Shown here piece after piece: positions 22,776-36,700 of a DNA stretch of 64,000 nucleotides (positions are counted from its first letter, which is position 1; the number at the start of each line of letters is the position of its first letter). Both the position numbers and the translations under genes were made by a program. Below the pieces are notes generated by a model. The model was not told the DNA's origin. It saw only the letters and a program-made list of their open reading frames with translations, and did not search any database. Source of the stretch: Lethocerus indicus (taxonomy: Eukaryota > Arthropoda > Insecta > Hemiptera > Belostomatidae); contig JACDQD010000006.1 of the NCBI GenBank assembly GCA_019843655.1, positions 18,928,246-18,992,245 on the forward strand. Direction: 5' to 3'.

Positions 22776-25700
22776 CTTTGTCAGATAATTGGTCAAATAA
22801 ATATTTCATCACACAACTGGTCACAACAATTAGGTTCTCAATTCGAAATATATGACAGGAAACCTATCTGGTATTTTGTATTTACGAATTATTTATTTAT
22901 CATAAAAGTTTTCCTTTTGATCCAAAATTTATTGAAAAAAGTTTATTTTTTGTAATCTAGTAATAAAGTTGAATGGTATCTACGAAATGTACGGTATTTA
23001 TAACATACATTATTACCACAAAGCGATTTTCGTGATGGGATTTACGAGCATTATTGTGTTACTGGGTTGCAAAGTCGGTGTCCCACACGGAGAAATGAAA
23101 TTTGTGAGGACAGATTAGATTTCTGGGAACTACGATTTAAATCCGCGGAGGAAATGCCCCTTTCCGGGAAATAAACCGAAATAAAAATCCTCCACACTAT
23201 ATCGATCGATACCTGATAACGGTGATAATAAAATGAACCTGCCGATAACCGCCCATTTTATCTGAAAGGGTCCGACAATCAATAAAAACGTGTCCCAACC
23301 CAGGACTGGCAAAACAACGCCTTCACCAGTTATCTGTCGTTCGGAATAACGTCCAATTCTTCAATGTTTTCACAGAATCATTTCATTCAGTCGAAATCCT
23401 GCATTTCGGTTAGCTATATCCAGATAGAATTGTATTTTCCTGATGTAAAATTAGATCTGGTCGCCGTGAGCTTCCAAAAAAATATATCGCAAATGAATGC
23501 AAATGTCTCTCTTTAAAAATCATATATAACTGCATCAGAACCATAACGTATATATATCTCTCTCTGATAAAAAATATAATTCTTGACATAGGATAAAATT
23601 CCAAAGCTGCAGAGCAAAATGTATAATCTTCTGAACAGTTGATATAAGGTGATATTAAAATAACTCTTAATCTCAAGGGTTTACTGTCGAAAAGTAGCAA
23701 TATTTATGTTTTATGATAGGCCAAAGAAGGTTATATGGAGAGGTAGACGTACCAGTTAAACTCATTGATTATTCCATATATCAGTATTGGTATGGGTTTT
23801 CTTAATTTAAATTATATAAGGGTAATTGATAATGTTGTTATTATGACATAAACGACTTGAAATTTCATAGTAGTAATTTTGTATTCCGGTGGCGGATCGA
23901 TGTGGTGTGCCCTATCCCACTATTTACTAAGTTATGCCGGACCCTACAATCTTCGATTTATGTACTGATCATGTCCTCTTTCTACCTATTAAGAGTACCC
24001 TTAACTCGGCTGCGAATTCCAGTGGGGACCGACTTCTCGGAATAAGAAATTTATTATGGGTGGGCTGAGGTCAACGTACACGCGTAATGTAAAATTTTTG
24101 GTCTGGGAATTCAAGGCGTCGGTGGAATTTTAATGTTAGAATGCTAGAGCCGTGCACGGGGCTCCAACTTGCATTCCGCTCCCGCCCCCGTACACTGCCA
24201 AGCGCATTTTGTAAATTATGATACAACCCCCGATCTTATAGGTGCACAGAGTTGACGCTCCATTAAACACGTTTTACAGAGGTGTTTCCGGGAAAGTAGG
24301 ATGGAAAAATGAAAAAAAAGCAGTGAGCACAGGACATTAAAGAACGGGAACTATTTTAATAGAGTTGCTAGTGACTAGGAACAAAGTTAATTTATTAACT
24401 CCGAAGTAATGAATACATTATGATAACAATTTTTTAATCAGAAGTCAGATTATTTATATAAAAATACAAAAGTGTAGAACATGTTGGCACATGTATGTAT
24501 GCAATTACATTTTTTCACGCCAGATAACATACTAAGAGAAATATTTACGAAGTGGATTGTACATAATATGTACATGATATAGAAATGAATTTAAATATCC
24601 TAATTTGTATTTATTACATATAACAACTGGTTTATATATTTGCAACATTATTGCAATTATATACGTGAAATTGTTGTCTCTTAGTGCAATACCCTCTACA
24701 GAAATTAATTAAATCAATATAATTACCATCATATAGATGATGGCTTTTATCATGATAGATGAGAAAAGAACAAGACCCTTTTGGACCACCAAGCGATGAC
24801 GGAAATTAAAGTTTATGATCCTGCAAATGTTTATTATTAATTACCCAGGGTAACTTTATTTTATTAACTATTTATTTTGATAACTATATATATCATTATT
24901 GTCATCGTATTTCACAACGCAGAGTACGATATAAAATGTTGTCAAAATGGAATTCAATACAGAATAATAATTTCCACTATTCTTCTTCCAAACTAGTTTA
25001 TGTTGTGAGACAAATTATCACGGAAATAAGATTTATGGGAGTATGTGGGGCGGGGTTCCTGCGTATTATGATGTAGAGATCAATTCACCCTCAGGTGGGG
25101 CGAGAAGGCGAATAACTACGTGAAGAAGGGCCGGAGACGTGACCGTGAATACTAAACGCACAGCGCCAAACACACTTACCCATATTCCCTCCAATGTGAT
25201 AGAATTACAACAAATATTGCATATGTATACAAAAAAATCATCAGAACAATAATGCGTTAACAAGATTTAGTTCAATCTGTTAAATCTTACTGAGGCATAT
25301 TAATTTCCATGAACGTTGGCTTCCAAGAAACCTCGTGTTATAAATAAAACCGAAGCACGGAAGTTGCTAAGAATTGCATTAAATTTATCTGTGACCACAA
25401 CTAGGTCAATTTGTAACCAAACTCAGTCAGTTGGATAGTGAGGATGTTAGCCAATAGTTCGAGTAAACGTTTTTTTATTTATTTCAATTTATTATTTCTC
25501 AACAAATGAAACAGTGTGATACACTGGCTGCAAATCGTTATCCCCAAGAGTCGAAAATATAGGCCAACCTACGGGGTATAAATTGGAATGGGAACTGCGC
25601 TTCGGGGGCGACGATACGAATAGGAGTTGGAGGAGTGGTATAGGGTGGGTGGGATGGAGGGAAGGAGGGAGGGAGGGAGGGAGGGAGGGATGCAGCTTTG

Positions 25701-26305
25701 GTATAATAGGACAGCCTGACGGGTACAAACGGCATACAGGTTGGGGATTGCTCCAACCTCCCCCGTCCCCACAGCCGCCCCTCTCTATTTATAACTGTCA
25801 AAGGAAAACGCCTTGTAACGTTAATAATTTCACCCTCCCAAATTTTCTCTCTCTCTCTCCAACTTTCTTGAACTGGAGTTTTCGATTGACCGACCCCAGA
25901 GGGGCGGGGCTTCTTCATCAAATAATCGCTAGACAAAAACCATCTATCAACCATCTACACCATCTATATTGGTAGTTGACTTTGAAAGATGACAAGAAAT
26001 AGGCCGCCCACACCTCCTTTGCTCCCCCCCTCCTCCTTTCGGTGCCCTTATCTTATAATCGTTGAAAAAGAAACCGATTTGAGTTTCAAGAGAATTCCGC
26101 GGGATCTGACATATTTCCAACGTAATACCAGATATAACAGCTCTTTAACTCTATATTTGGGAGTCTTGACACACATTGAGCGTTACATTTATTTAAAAGT
26201 CAATTTGTCCACACTGATGGACTCGTTCTTAAACGAGTGTTCATGTTCATGATAACAGGCACTATCGATTCCTTAATTAAATAATTATATTTGTAAGTAT
26301 ATGAA
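22776..26305. other. AT-rich non-coding DNA with scattered islands
   Basis: Includes GC-richer patches at about 23100-23340, 24060-24260 and 25540-25920. On the minus strand, a donor-like GAATATGG|GTAAGTGTG at about 25180 lies in a frame open over 25066-25263, but no acceptor is found. An exact 7-bp hairpin (actcgtt/aacgagt, loop ctta) lies at 26221-26238. No gene recognised. Confidence 0.4.
25655..25690 (+). repeat. (GGGA)n microsatellite
   Basis: About seven tandem gggaggga-type tetranucleotides. Opens a Gly/Arg/Glu frame on plus and a Pro/Ser frame on minus (25492-25954), both artefacts. Confidence 0.95.
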
Positions 26306-26707
26306 TGAATACCGTAAATTTCGTGTTTCTGTCTCCTCTCGCTGGTTTGGTCTTTTGCCAGACCGGTTTCGGCTGGTCGCCATCTTCTATAGCGGTGTTA
26401 GTCAGTTTTGGCACTTTGGATGTTTTTTAGGCATCCTCACGGCTAATACTAGCCCGCAACAAAGGTCTGTCTTACATTTTAATATTAGCGCCTTACATAT
26501 AGCGCCTTACAGTACAAGTGACAGTGACAGTGGAGTGAGGATGCCTAAAAAACATCCAAAGTGCCAAAACTGACTAACACCGCTACTGAAGATGGCGAGC
26601 AGCCGAAACCGGTCAAAGCAAAAGAACAAACCAGCGAGAGGAGACAGAAACACACAAAATATACGGTATTCCAACCCCTCGCTGACCATAAAACAGGTAT
26701 GTTAAAC
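26306..26707. mobile_element. MITE family, copy 6 (internal deletion)
   Basis: Left arm from aataccgtaaatttcgtg to ttttaggcatcctcac, where it jumps straight into ggctaatactagcccgcaac of the internal segment. About 100 bp or more of arm and core are lost at this junction. The right arm is complete to the outer end, cctcgctgaccataaaacag then gtatgttaaac. Internal segment in the reference orientation. Confidence 0.94.
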
Positions 26708-29700
26708 TATATGAATGAAATTGTCTATTTAATATTTTCGAATGGGATTATTAAAACAAGTTTATCTAATTTTTAAGTCAATGTTGATCGGGAGGAGAGG
26801 TCGTATTTCGCAGGTTTGTTCGAATGCTGAAGAAAATCCAGTTGATATATATACACACAATGGAGAAAGGGATTCCTTTTGGAGGGTGGTGAAGCCCGTT
26901 GTGTAAACGGGGCAGAGTGTGTCGGCCCTCAACCCCCCTCCTGGAAATTATATCCACTTAAGCGGCGTGCTCCCTAACTGCCTCCTCCACCCCGGCGTCC
27001 CGACGCCTTCCATTTGTCTTTCCCTAACGAGTCTCCTCGGACCCGGCCTGTCAGGCCATGCGCCACTCTCGAGTGGGGGCAACGAAAGGGCGCCTTTCAA
27101 CTGCCCAACTACATAACCCAGATTTCGGTAGACCGGTCACTGCAAACAGTAAGAATTTATGCTCGAAAACTTCTTGAACCGAAGATTTCCCCCTTGCGCC
27201 TTCCCTTATGCTTCAGACAAAACAAATATAATATTCGGAAAGAAGGCTAAGCAGCACTCCAGGACAAGAGTTCCATTTCGGTTGGGTCAAAATATTTAGG
27301 ACATGCGACAATGGATTGTATTGAATGCAACATTTCCCTGTGTTTTTGTGTTATTGTGAGCAACATTCTCATATTACTTTTTGACTACGTCGTTTTGACG
27401 ATTTCTAACATAATCGCTTGTCTAAATCATAAATATAATTATAAAAATTAAATTAAAAGATAACGGTAATAATCTCTGTGATAAAAGAGCACCATGACGA
27501 ATATTTGAATTATTAATTTCGTTACGAATGTAATGTAACAAATGGTTAAAATCCACTTAGAAGTATCCGCTTATAAATTTGAGAAAACCAATAGCATATG
27601 AATCCCGATAAAAATAGTAAAGTAGTCTCCAGTTACTATGGACAACACCCGAACCTAAGTACGTATAGTACAGAACCATCCCATCTGGGATTCAGTAAGT
27701 GTGGTTTTATAACCTGTACGAACGTGAACAGGGGCTACAAATAAAGAAATATACCGATAAACAAGCGAAGTACTTAAATTAGATGAAACTCATCACACAC
27801 TTAAATTTAGTAAGGCTCGATTGACTGTAATAACAAGCGATTGAAGTTCGGTCATTTTTTAATTAATTATAAGCGTTTCAACCACTCCAACTTAAATAAA
27901 TAAGTGAAATATTTTAGGTAAATTCTCGTAACCTCTAGAAATTCAATTTTTAGAAGGCGAAAAATTCAGAAGGGGAGGGGAAAACCCAGGAAAGGGGACG
28001 ACATCAAAGGATCCCTTCGCATTTTAATACTGGCGCTCATCACAGCCACTTTCCACATAAGAAAAAAAAAGTAATAAGAAAAAGGAAGAGGAAAAGTAGA
28101 TCACGGCTAATTCCTGCCCCAATCAGATTGAGGAGATGAGCGAAGATATTGAGAGACTGTCAGAGCTGTTAAGTTAATTTCCACATTAAGTTCGGCTCAG
28201 GTTTGAAGCTCGGACTGCACCATGTTTTGGAAATGACGTAGTTTTTTTGAATTGGGGGTTTTTATTAAGCGGCTTTTTATGTCTTTTTCGGATTATCGGA
28301 GGGTTGAGTTCATTGAGTTGAGTTACATTAGCGGGTGAATATGGAGTCACTTTGGGAATTTACTTTCTCATTTATTAGGTTCTTTTGTTTATGCTTAAGT
28401 ATTTCCATTTTCACCCAGATGTATTGGTTGCATTTCAAATTCGGTTACAATTTTATAACTTAGTGTTTCATCCGTTAGCTTTTTCGCGAGTATTAAGGAT
28501 AGAGTTTGAAATGAGGCGATCAGTAATTATGATTCTACGAATAGGATTTTTTTACTTACTCAAATGTTCAGGCGGAGTTATAATTGAGATCATTGAATCG
28601 AAAGGTCAACAAGTTGATTGAAGATACAAAAATAATCAAATCACAATGCTATTTTAAGATGAAGGGTGAAATTCAATTTAAAAATGATTAATTTAAGAGG
28701 GGAGGGTTGGAATATGCGTTGTAGAGGGTATGGCGCAGAGAACTCCCCATCTCATTTGTCATTCTCAGTACAGCGCCTTTCAATGAAAAAGTGGAAATGT
28801 TCGGATGGAGGTGCTGTAAATTACTCATTGAATTTTCAAGATCTGACACTTGGCGTAGGGACAATGTCTCTTCCAAGAGAAGATCGAGAAAAAGGATCAG
28901 TTTTTATCAGAAAATTCGCTTCAAGTCACACCTCGTCCACAGTTCCGGGTACAGTTCTTTTGTAATATTGGATATTGATTTCAAGAGGTGAGAGGGCTCC
29001 CTTTGCCCAAGGAAGCTTTCTCCTTGTTAGAGGCCCGTTATTTTACACCTGAGGCCTTCCTTTGCTTTCCTTTTCTTCCTTTATCACCTATCTATACAAC
29101 CCGGGAAATATTGCTCCTTGAAATATTGAGGAAGCATCATTACTGGACTATAAATAACTGTTCCTAATATATCCGCAAAGGTTCGAAGATTTAACAGTCT
29201 AACTTCTATACCAGAACAGTAAATACTAGAAGAATTTAGAAAACACTATATATAACTTCGCTATTTCAATTTTTAGAAAGTAGACAAAATTCCCGGATAA
29301 TGTTAATGTTTTAGCTATAATAAAGTAAGCAATGAGTAATCGATTTCAGAATATCCTCCACATCAGTAGTTTTCGGTTTGTGCTATATTCGAGTAATGAA
29401 TACATAAAATATTAGTTAAGGTATCGAGAAAAAGAAACAAGTTGAGTATAGGGCAAAAGAAAATAAATAAATAAATTTCATAAACTCCAGGTATGATTTA
29501 CCACATATAATAAATTGTACATTGTAAATTGTATTTTTTGATTTCCCACATTTAACGCTTACAAAGGTATCGTTTAAAGTTACCAGAGTTAATATGACAT
29601 TATCTGAGGATAGTGACTAGACTTTATAATTATAAACCAGGGCCGCAAGATCAACAATACTTTGCCTCAAGTGTTCACCGCTCTCAAAGTTGAGTATTAA

Positions 29701-30118
29701 TGAATCCAAAGTTCCGAATCAATTGCCCATGAGTTCCCCACCTTCACCTTATCCTCTCATTCCAAGTTCTGTAGCGAAATTAAACCCGCATTAAATCTGA
29801 TATTAGTTCAAAATTGTAATACAAGGATACGGGATGTTATTAACCTATATTATTTTCTGGGTTTTACATCCCAAGCTCAATGAGTTGAAATGTTCTGGCT
29901 TCTTACCATAGATTTGGTTACGGATAACACTTAGAGCTACTTCTGTTTAAACAAAGTTAAACGAATACAAAGGCCTTTCTACACACTGAGGCGATCTAAG
30001 TTTTAATAAGTTGAATAATATTTCGCTTGACGTAAGTAATGACTTTCGTAAGCATCCATTTGTATTAGAGTCATAATTATAAAAGATAGCTGAATCTCGG
30101 GTTGATACGTTTAAAACT
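26708..30118. other. Non-coding; GC island at about 26880-27210
   Basis: The island (ggcccggcctgtcaggcc-like words; frames 26919-27250) has no recognisable product. Region 28640-28990 has intermediate composition, and 28947-28990 could be a small exon (ccacag, then SGYSSFVILDIDFK, then AAGAG|GTGAGA), but the support is thin. The rest is AT-rich. Confidence 0.35.
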
Positions 30119-30641
30119 TTAACATACCTGTTTTGTGGTCTGCAAGGTGTTGGAATAAATTTCGTGTGTTTCTGTCTCCGCTCGCTGGTTTGGTCTTTTG
30201 CTAGACCGGATTCGGCTGCTCGCCATATTCAGTAGCGGTGTTAGTCACTTTTGTCACTTTGGATGTTTTTTGAGCATCCTCGCTGCGCTATCACTGTCAC
30301 TTGTACTGTCTACTAAGGTCAGTTATAATATATTTTAATATTTGAGTTATTGTTAACACAATTAGAACGCGTAGTGTATTCAGTTTAATGCGCTACTTGC
30401 TTCAATGATACGGTGCACCTAATACTAGCCCGCAACAAAGGTATGTCTTCCATTTTAATATTAGCGCCTTACATATAGCGCCTTACAGTACAAATGAGAG
30501 TGACAGTGCAGTGAGGATGCCCAAAAAACATCCAAAGTGCCAAAAGTGACTAACACCGCTACTGAAGATGGCGAGCAGCCGAAACCGGTCTAGCAAAAGA
30601 TCAAACCAGCAAGAGGAAGTAGAAACACACGAAATCTACGG
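30119..30641. mobile_element. MITE family, copy 7 (nearly complete, orientation reference)
   Basis: The fullest single copy: the outer end aacatacctgttttgtgg, the left arm to ctatcactgtcacttgta, and the complete internal segment (ctactaaggtcagttataat ... gcgccttacatatagcgcc). The right arm follows down to cgaaatctacggaacacc, where the last ~35 bp are missing. About 520 bp. The two arms can pair over roughly 150-200 bp, giving a long foldback structure. No ORF, so movement would need a transposase supplied by another element. Confidence 0.96.
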
Positions 30642-33625
30642 AACACCAAGTTTCTTTATATGTTTTCATCGGGTTCTAAGCAATTATTACTCACTAATAT
30701 TAAATATAGTAACGTAATTTCTTGAATGTATGTTTCCAGTTTAACGGGCAAATTCATTTTCTAATATCTATCGCTTGCTGTCGGCATGATAGAGAAATTG
30801 ATTGTTAATAATTGAGAATAATACCGGATTGCATCCACATATTGGCTCTAGGCCGGATTATTTTTAATCAGCGTGAGAGATTGTCGAGGAGGGCTTCACT
30901 GATTGATCCAACCCGGTTCTGGGGGTTGGTTAGTAATTAGTTCTCAAGCTGAAAGCTGATTGTAGCGTCACATTTAATACATACGAAGGATTTGCAATTC
31001 TAATAACTTGGTAATGTTCTACCTGGCACAATTATATATACGTATGGCACGGAAGATACTTCCCCCATTGAAGGGGCTCTGAGGACTAGAGCAAGAAGCC
31101 CCGACTGGTTTCGCCGGGGGACTGAAATTGCGACCCATCGATTCAGTACATCGTAGCACAATGAACAGCCCTACCGGTTCCGGATTGAAGGAAGGATCCT
31201 AATAACAATGCCGTCCTGGCGATCGTGGAGATCATTACTCAGTGCCTTGATGAAAAATCATATTACTTTCCCTTACGACACGCTAACTTTTAATTTGGCC
31301 ATTAATCAACTTAATGCTTCATAAATTAAGCCAAGAGGGAGCTCTTAGTAGAGTGTAGTAAAAACACTGCACCGCGAAATATGTAATTTTATTGCCACGC
31401 TATAACTAAAAAACGTCGTTTATATTCATACAAAATATGTAATTTTTCTCTTTTTTGGAGATACAGAACTATATATTCGTAAACCTAATTTGCGTGATGA
31501 CTGGAACGAACCTATGTACCGGCCTAAATTAATGTGGTGTTTTGGGGGTAACGGGGTAGCGGATGCCAGATGATTGGGGTGATTTAGGAGGCTACCTCGG
31601 AATTCCCCCTCAACGATTCCTATTTCCGGAACCTATTCTCATTATATTGTACAATTTGTCACTTCGTATTTGCAGTGTGGCGGTCTTAAAACTGCACTTC
31701 TAGAAGGGACCAATTGTTTCGGAACAAGCTGCAGAATTATACTATATTCACGAACCAGTTCTTGCCTTGTCTCTCTAAACCAAATACCTTAAAATATCAC
31801 TATATGTAATTTCTATAAATATTCCCGCGTGAACCTATTTTGATTGCAGGAAACGATTGACATTTCAACCGATTAGAGAGTATAGCAATTAATTATGCAC
31901 ATAAACCCATAAACCCGACTGTCATAATGATAAGAAAAAAATTCCATTTTCCCCGACACGCGATGTCTCAAATTGTCCGCGCATTATATCCACAAGTGAA
32001 ACATAGGATAAAAGTGCTTTTTATTTCTCAATGGACTTAATGGAATGGGGACGAAATAAATCTATTCCAGGATGAATGTTGCACATATTGTTAAACGAAA
32101 AATAATTACACTACGACTAATGAGTAGATCAGTGCGGTAAACGCACTATACGCCACTGGTTCAGAAATCTCCTCGGGTTTAAGTATTACATTGAGTAAAA
32201 TAATGATGTATCGCAGTTTGAATACAAAGAATCTAAAATGTTATCAATAGAAAACTGGTCGTTTCTTCATTACGTTCTGAAGAATGGCATTCATAATGTT
32301 CAAAATAACGTTGGGCTCACGATCTGGTAAATGTGTGCATCATTTAATGATCTCTTGTCCTTCCAAGATTATTGAAATTCAACAGTGAATTCAGGAGCTC
32401 CCAGAAACAAAAGAGGAAAATAAAACTGAGTTCGAGATCCTTTCAAACGGAAAAGAAAGGAAGCTGTCTGATGAATAGAAGAAGTCATTTGGAAATAATC
32501 ATGCAAGGAAAAACGACCCCATCAAACCGCTCTGATGAATGTAAGCAATGACAATGCATATTTTACCCGTAAGGAATTTTAAATTGAATTTCAGTAGACC
32601 GCAGTATACACTGGAGTTATAAACAATATATTGACATAAACGGAAATGAAATAGTTCAAACTAAATTTCCTGTGTTTGTTTACAAAATGAAATTACACAA
32701 CGTAAATATATTTCTTTAATGAACTATTTTTAGTAGGTAATATAAATTATAATATATAATAAATTTTGAGAATGGCCATAATTATTGTTATCATAATATT
32801 GCACTTCTGGCAATTTACATGAAATGAATTATAACTATTATTAAATACCTCGTTAAATTATAATTTTGAAATCAGCTGCAGTTAATTTTGTAATGTAATC
32901 AATACAATAGTAAGTTTATTAAACAACATAATTACACATTTTCCTTTTGACAAATAGTCAAGACGTTATCCGATAATATTTCAAACGGCAGTCTAGCTCT
33001 TGTTGGCTACACGGGAGCAGACAGTAGAAGAGCATTTATTCAAAAACGTGGAAGTTCAAACAACTTGTGGTGATACTCGGCGGGCAACGTGAGCGTACCT
33101 CTTCATCATCCGGAGTATTTAAATCCCTCCCCCGGGGGTTGGTGGGCGCATTGCTCGAATTTATTGTCACCAACCGCCCCGGGCCGCTACAACTCCGACT
33201 CAACTTCGTAAACCCCAAACAACTTATAATTAAACAACAATGCGCGGATAAGAACTTCAAAATTGGGTCTGAATTATCTATCGGTATTAATTACACGTCT
33301 GGAACATTACGGGTGCGTACCCAAGTGGATTATTGAGGCTTCTCGGTCCCCGCATTCAGACTTGGAGCGATGAGTGGCGCCTCGACTAATCGCATAATAA
33401 TTCATTTAACACCGGTGGCAGAAGATTTCGTTAATTTATAATATCTCGTGTATTCTAGTTTTGAACTAAATATAACGTTTTCAACTAACACTAAGCATCA
33501 GTTGGGGAAAAATAATAAATCGTTCAGTTTTTAACAAGGAAAGACACTGGAGTTGTATTTAGGTGTTGCGGTGTTTTATTGAGTAATTACAGTGAAATGA
33601 ACCCCCCCGTATCTTTTTTCCCCAG
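30642..33625. other. Non-coding; mixed-composition segment 31040-31250
   Basis: A segment with gaagccccgactgg, gcgacccatcgattcagta and ctaccggttccgg stands out from its AT-rich surroundings and looks like an old, unidentified repeat or a regulatory element. A plus-strand frame at 33067-33336 (starting GTG) is open through a GC-rich patch containing a ggttggtg/caccaacc inverted repeat. No domain recognised. Confidence 0.35.
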
Positions 33626-33753
33626 GAACTACACCCACTGAATGGATGCCCCTTCTGTAGCTGAATGCAAGTCACGTACATGTATTGTCGTCTTCCGGTT
33701 CCTTGAAACGTCCAATGAGCCGTTTCTCCGTCTCTTGAATCAGTTTTGTTCTT
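33626..33753 (+). CDS. Candidate first coding exon (weak)
   Basis: A strong acceptor, atcttttttccccag|GAAC, and a good donor, GTTCTT|GTAAGT, bound 128 nt. All frames have a stop near the 5' side, so it is not an internal coding exon in full. However, an ATG at 33641 directly follows an in-frame TGA and stays open for 37 codons to the donor (begins MDAPSVAECK, ends in phase 1). It could be a 5'UTR-plus-start exon, or an exon of a non-coding RNA. No domain is recognisable, and a minus-strand frame is also open here (33559-33780). Supported by the splice signals only. Confidence 0.28.
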
Positions 33754-36700
33754 GTAAGTAAAATTCTTGTTTCTATACAAGCAATTTTACAGATATCTGA
33801 GTAATTAATAATTTGAGTGTACATTTAAGACGGGCATTAATATGGTCACATATCGGAAAGTATTTATGATTATTATATACCTGTTCAGTGTATTAGAATC
33901 CTAGAGAGAGAAGGAGCGAATATTAAACAGTTCACATCCTAATATTCAGATACCGGATAATGCATATACCGCATTGATTTATGATTTACGCCCGGTCTTG
34001 TATTCCTCTAATAAAGCCAAGGGTCAACCTGCCCCTCTATTTACGGACCGCATATTGATGATAGGGTCCGATTCGAATCTGGATAATGCGAAGACGGCCG
34101 GGCTGGCGGCGGGCTTTGATGTCCCCCCCAGTCTGATTTGCCATTACTCAGAGCCAACTCGTGTTCATCTGTTCACAAAGTTTCAGCCACAGGCACTACT
34201 GTGAGCCCTCATTTCCCACATATCTCATTTAATTGTAAAGGCATCCACACTGTGCCTCAGATTAATTGATTTAAGGTTGCCAAATTCGGTGTTATTCAAT
34301 TGTCCTTCTTTGAACCGTTTTGCCTCAGTAATCCGGTAGTAATGAATGTTAATTAAAATGTTCCGAAAGTAATAAGACTACAAATGTAGCGTGTAAAATC
34401 GGATAGAATGTAAAAAAAAGTTCGGGACGCGAAGGAAATAGAACGAGTGAACTCCGACCAGCGGAGAGAACAAAACCGTACGAATTGGTATAAGGGAGAG
34501 ATGAAATATTCAATACCTACTACTTTGTCCGGTCCTAGGGGAACGGGAGACGGACTGTAATAAAATTCCGAATGCAAATGTTGTCACTGTCCGCCCGACC
34601 CTGGCTGTACAGAGCGCCCATATTCAGAGTATTGACCGATAGAGTGGGCAACCGTAATCCGATGGGGACACCGCATAATTAATTGACAGCGTCGGTCAAT
34701 TGTTACCATTCAAACAGCCCCGGGTATCGACAAATTTACCCAGACAGCACGTGAAGAACATTATCCACATTCCTACCTGTGGCGATGCGCCCAGCACATT
34801 TGCAAATCTAGAGGAAAATTGAGAAACACCAAAATACAAGGGGGGAATAGAAATCCCCCATTAAAAGCGTGTCTTCTTTAAAATCGGTATTTGGTCCACA
34901 CCGGGAGTCGAACAGTATTTTATGGGCGGATGACTGTAAATTTGTTTTCTTCCAATATTATTTCAGCAGTTGGCGGTTAATTACAAATTATCTTATCGAT
35001 ACTTCCTTTATGTCTCTTATCAGAAATGTTGGATACGGTTTCCCATAAACAACGAGGGATGGTCGACGGCAGGCATAAGACTTCTGATGGAATCGTAACA
35101 ATATTCTCGCAGAGTAATGCAGAATGAAGTTAACCAGGTTTTTAATAATGAAATATAAAATCCCACGGTCGAGGAAAAGAAAAATTGTTCTGTAATCGCC
35201 GATTTGTTTATTATTTCTGTATCATACCACTTTACTAATGTTGGTTTTTCCTTTACATTTTATTAAAAGTTTTCAATACATTATTGTCACAGTTTCAAGG
35301 ATCATATAATGAATGGAAAGGCGCATCAAGATATAAAACACGATTTCAGTGCTGAACATTAATTGAGCAGTAGTGCTCTTAAAACGATTAAAAGGACTTT
35401 GATATTTAAATAATGAATATGAGCCCTGTAGATGAGGAAATTTAGTTTCTAACTGAATTGACCTGCCCACAGAAGTTTGTAGTTACGCCAAAGTGTCCCC
35501 GGTGCCTTTTTATTGATTATGTTTAAATGCACATTCCTTGTATTTAATTCGAGGGAACCACTCTGCGCGCCTAATGGCAGTGCATTCTATAGACATATAT
35601 AACAAAGCGTTAATAACTTCAGGCATTAAAAACACCAAACCGCTACAGAGCGAGCCTTTCCTGGGAATGAAAAAACAATCTAGGTATAGCTTCGGAATAT
35701 GACGTCATGGCGCGAAATTGACTTTCGGTTGAACGGACTCAGTGGAGGAGAGTAATTTCCTGGCTATAGCGCCAGCGCCATCAAAGGGCCAAAAGTAATG
35801 GAATGAAACTCTCCAATTATAATCCCTATTAGGGGGTCGATCGCATGGAAAATCAGAATAAAACCGGATTTGCCATGATTTTCAGATATATTAAAATATG
35901 GAAATACCGACGGTATCTTCGATTAAAGTACATCGCATCTGGCGAAAATGTTCGAATAAGAAATCTGGGTTGTATTTTAGCCGATTCGTATCATTGAACG
36001 AACGTATTATGAAATAAAGTTGGACGAACCCGCGGGTTTTTTTAATTCCAGGTTCTGAATAACCCTCTGATAACTTGTATATCATCAACTAAGAAGCACA
36101 GAGTCGTCACTGTAGGACTATATTGTAAACATAGTTCAGAAAAGTACGAATAGTCAGGGAAGCGAATTTCGGGTAGACACATTCCTAAAATTAGAAATTC
36201 ATTTTAGAGAATTCTTCAATCAATATACTTTTCTTAGAAGTGTTATGGGAAGAGTTAAATCACTTAGGTGAAAAAGATTCGCCAGACTTTTTACAATGCC
36301 TTCGGTTTGATTGTCACCTCCAAGCCATTGTAAAAGCCAGCGCCGGCTACGAGCCGTGAGGCAACACGAAATTCGAATTACGTAATTCAGAAGCGGGCTC
36401 GAAGCGTCTCCACTCTCGACAATAAAAGGCGCCGAGTGAACATCATTCAGCGAGACTATAGGACTTCGAAGGGAGAACTCTTGACGCCAAGCGTTATGTC
36501 AGATGATGATAGCATCATTGTTACGGGCCCCCCACCCCCTCTTAAGAGCCGCCCTTGACTTCACACTGGATTATTCGGGCAACTTTGAAATTAGACTTGG
36601 TTTTCAAAGTTCAAATCCTACTGCCAACTGCGAAACTATTATATCATTCACTGATGGCGTTAATATTAACACAATCGTGGCTACTTCCTGCTGAAGATAA

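Noticed and set aside
22459..22955. Hydrophobic ORFs as membrane proteins
   Set aside because: They are translations of the MITE arm and its internal segment; the same peptide type appears from the copy at 38527-38812.
25492..25954. Pro/Ser-rich minus-strand ORFs
   Set aside because: They read through the (GGGA)n microsatellite and have no independent support.
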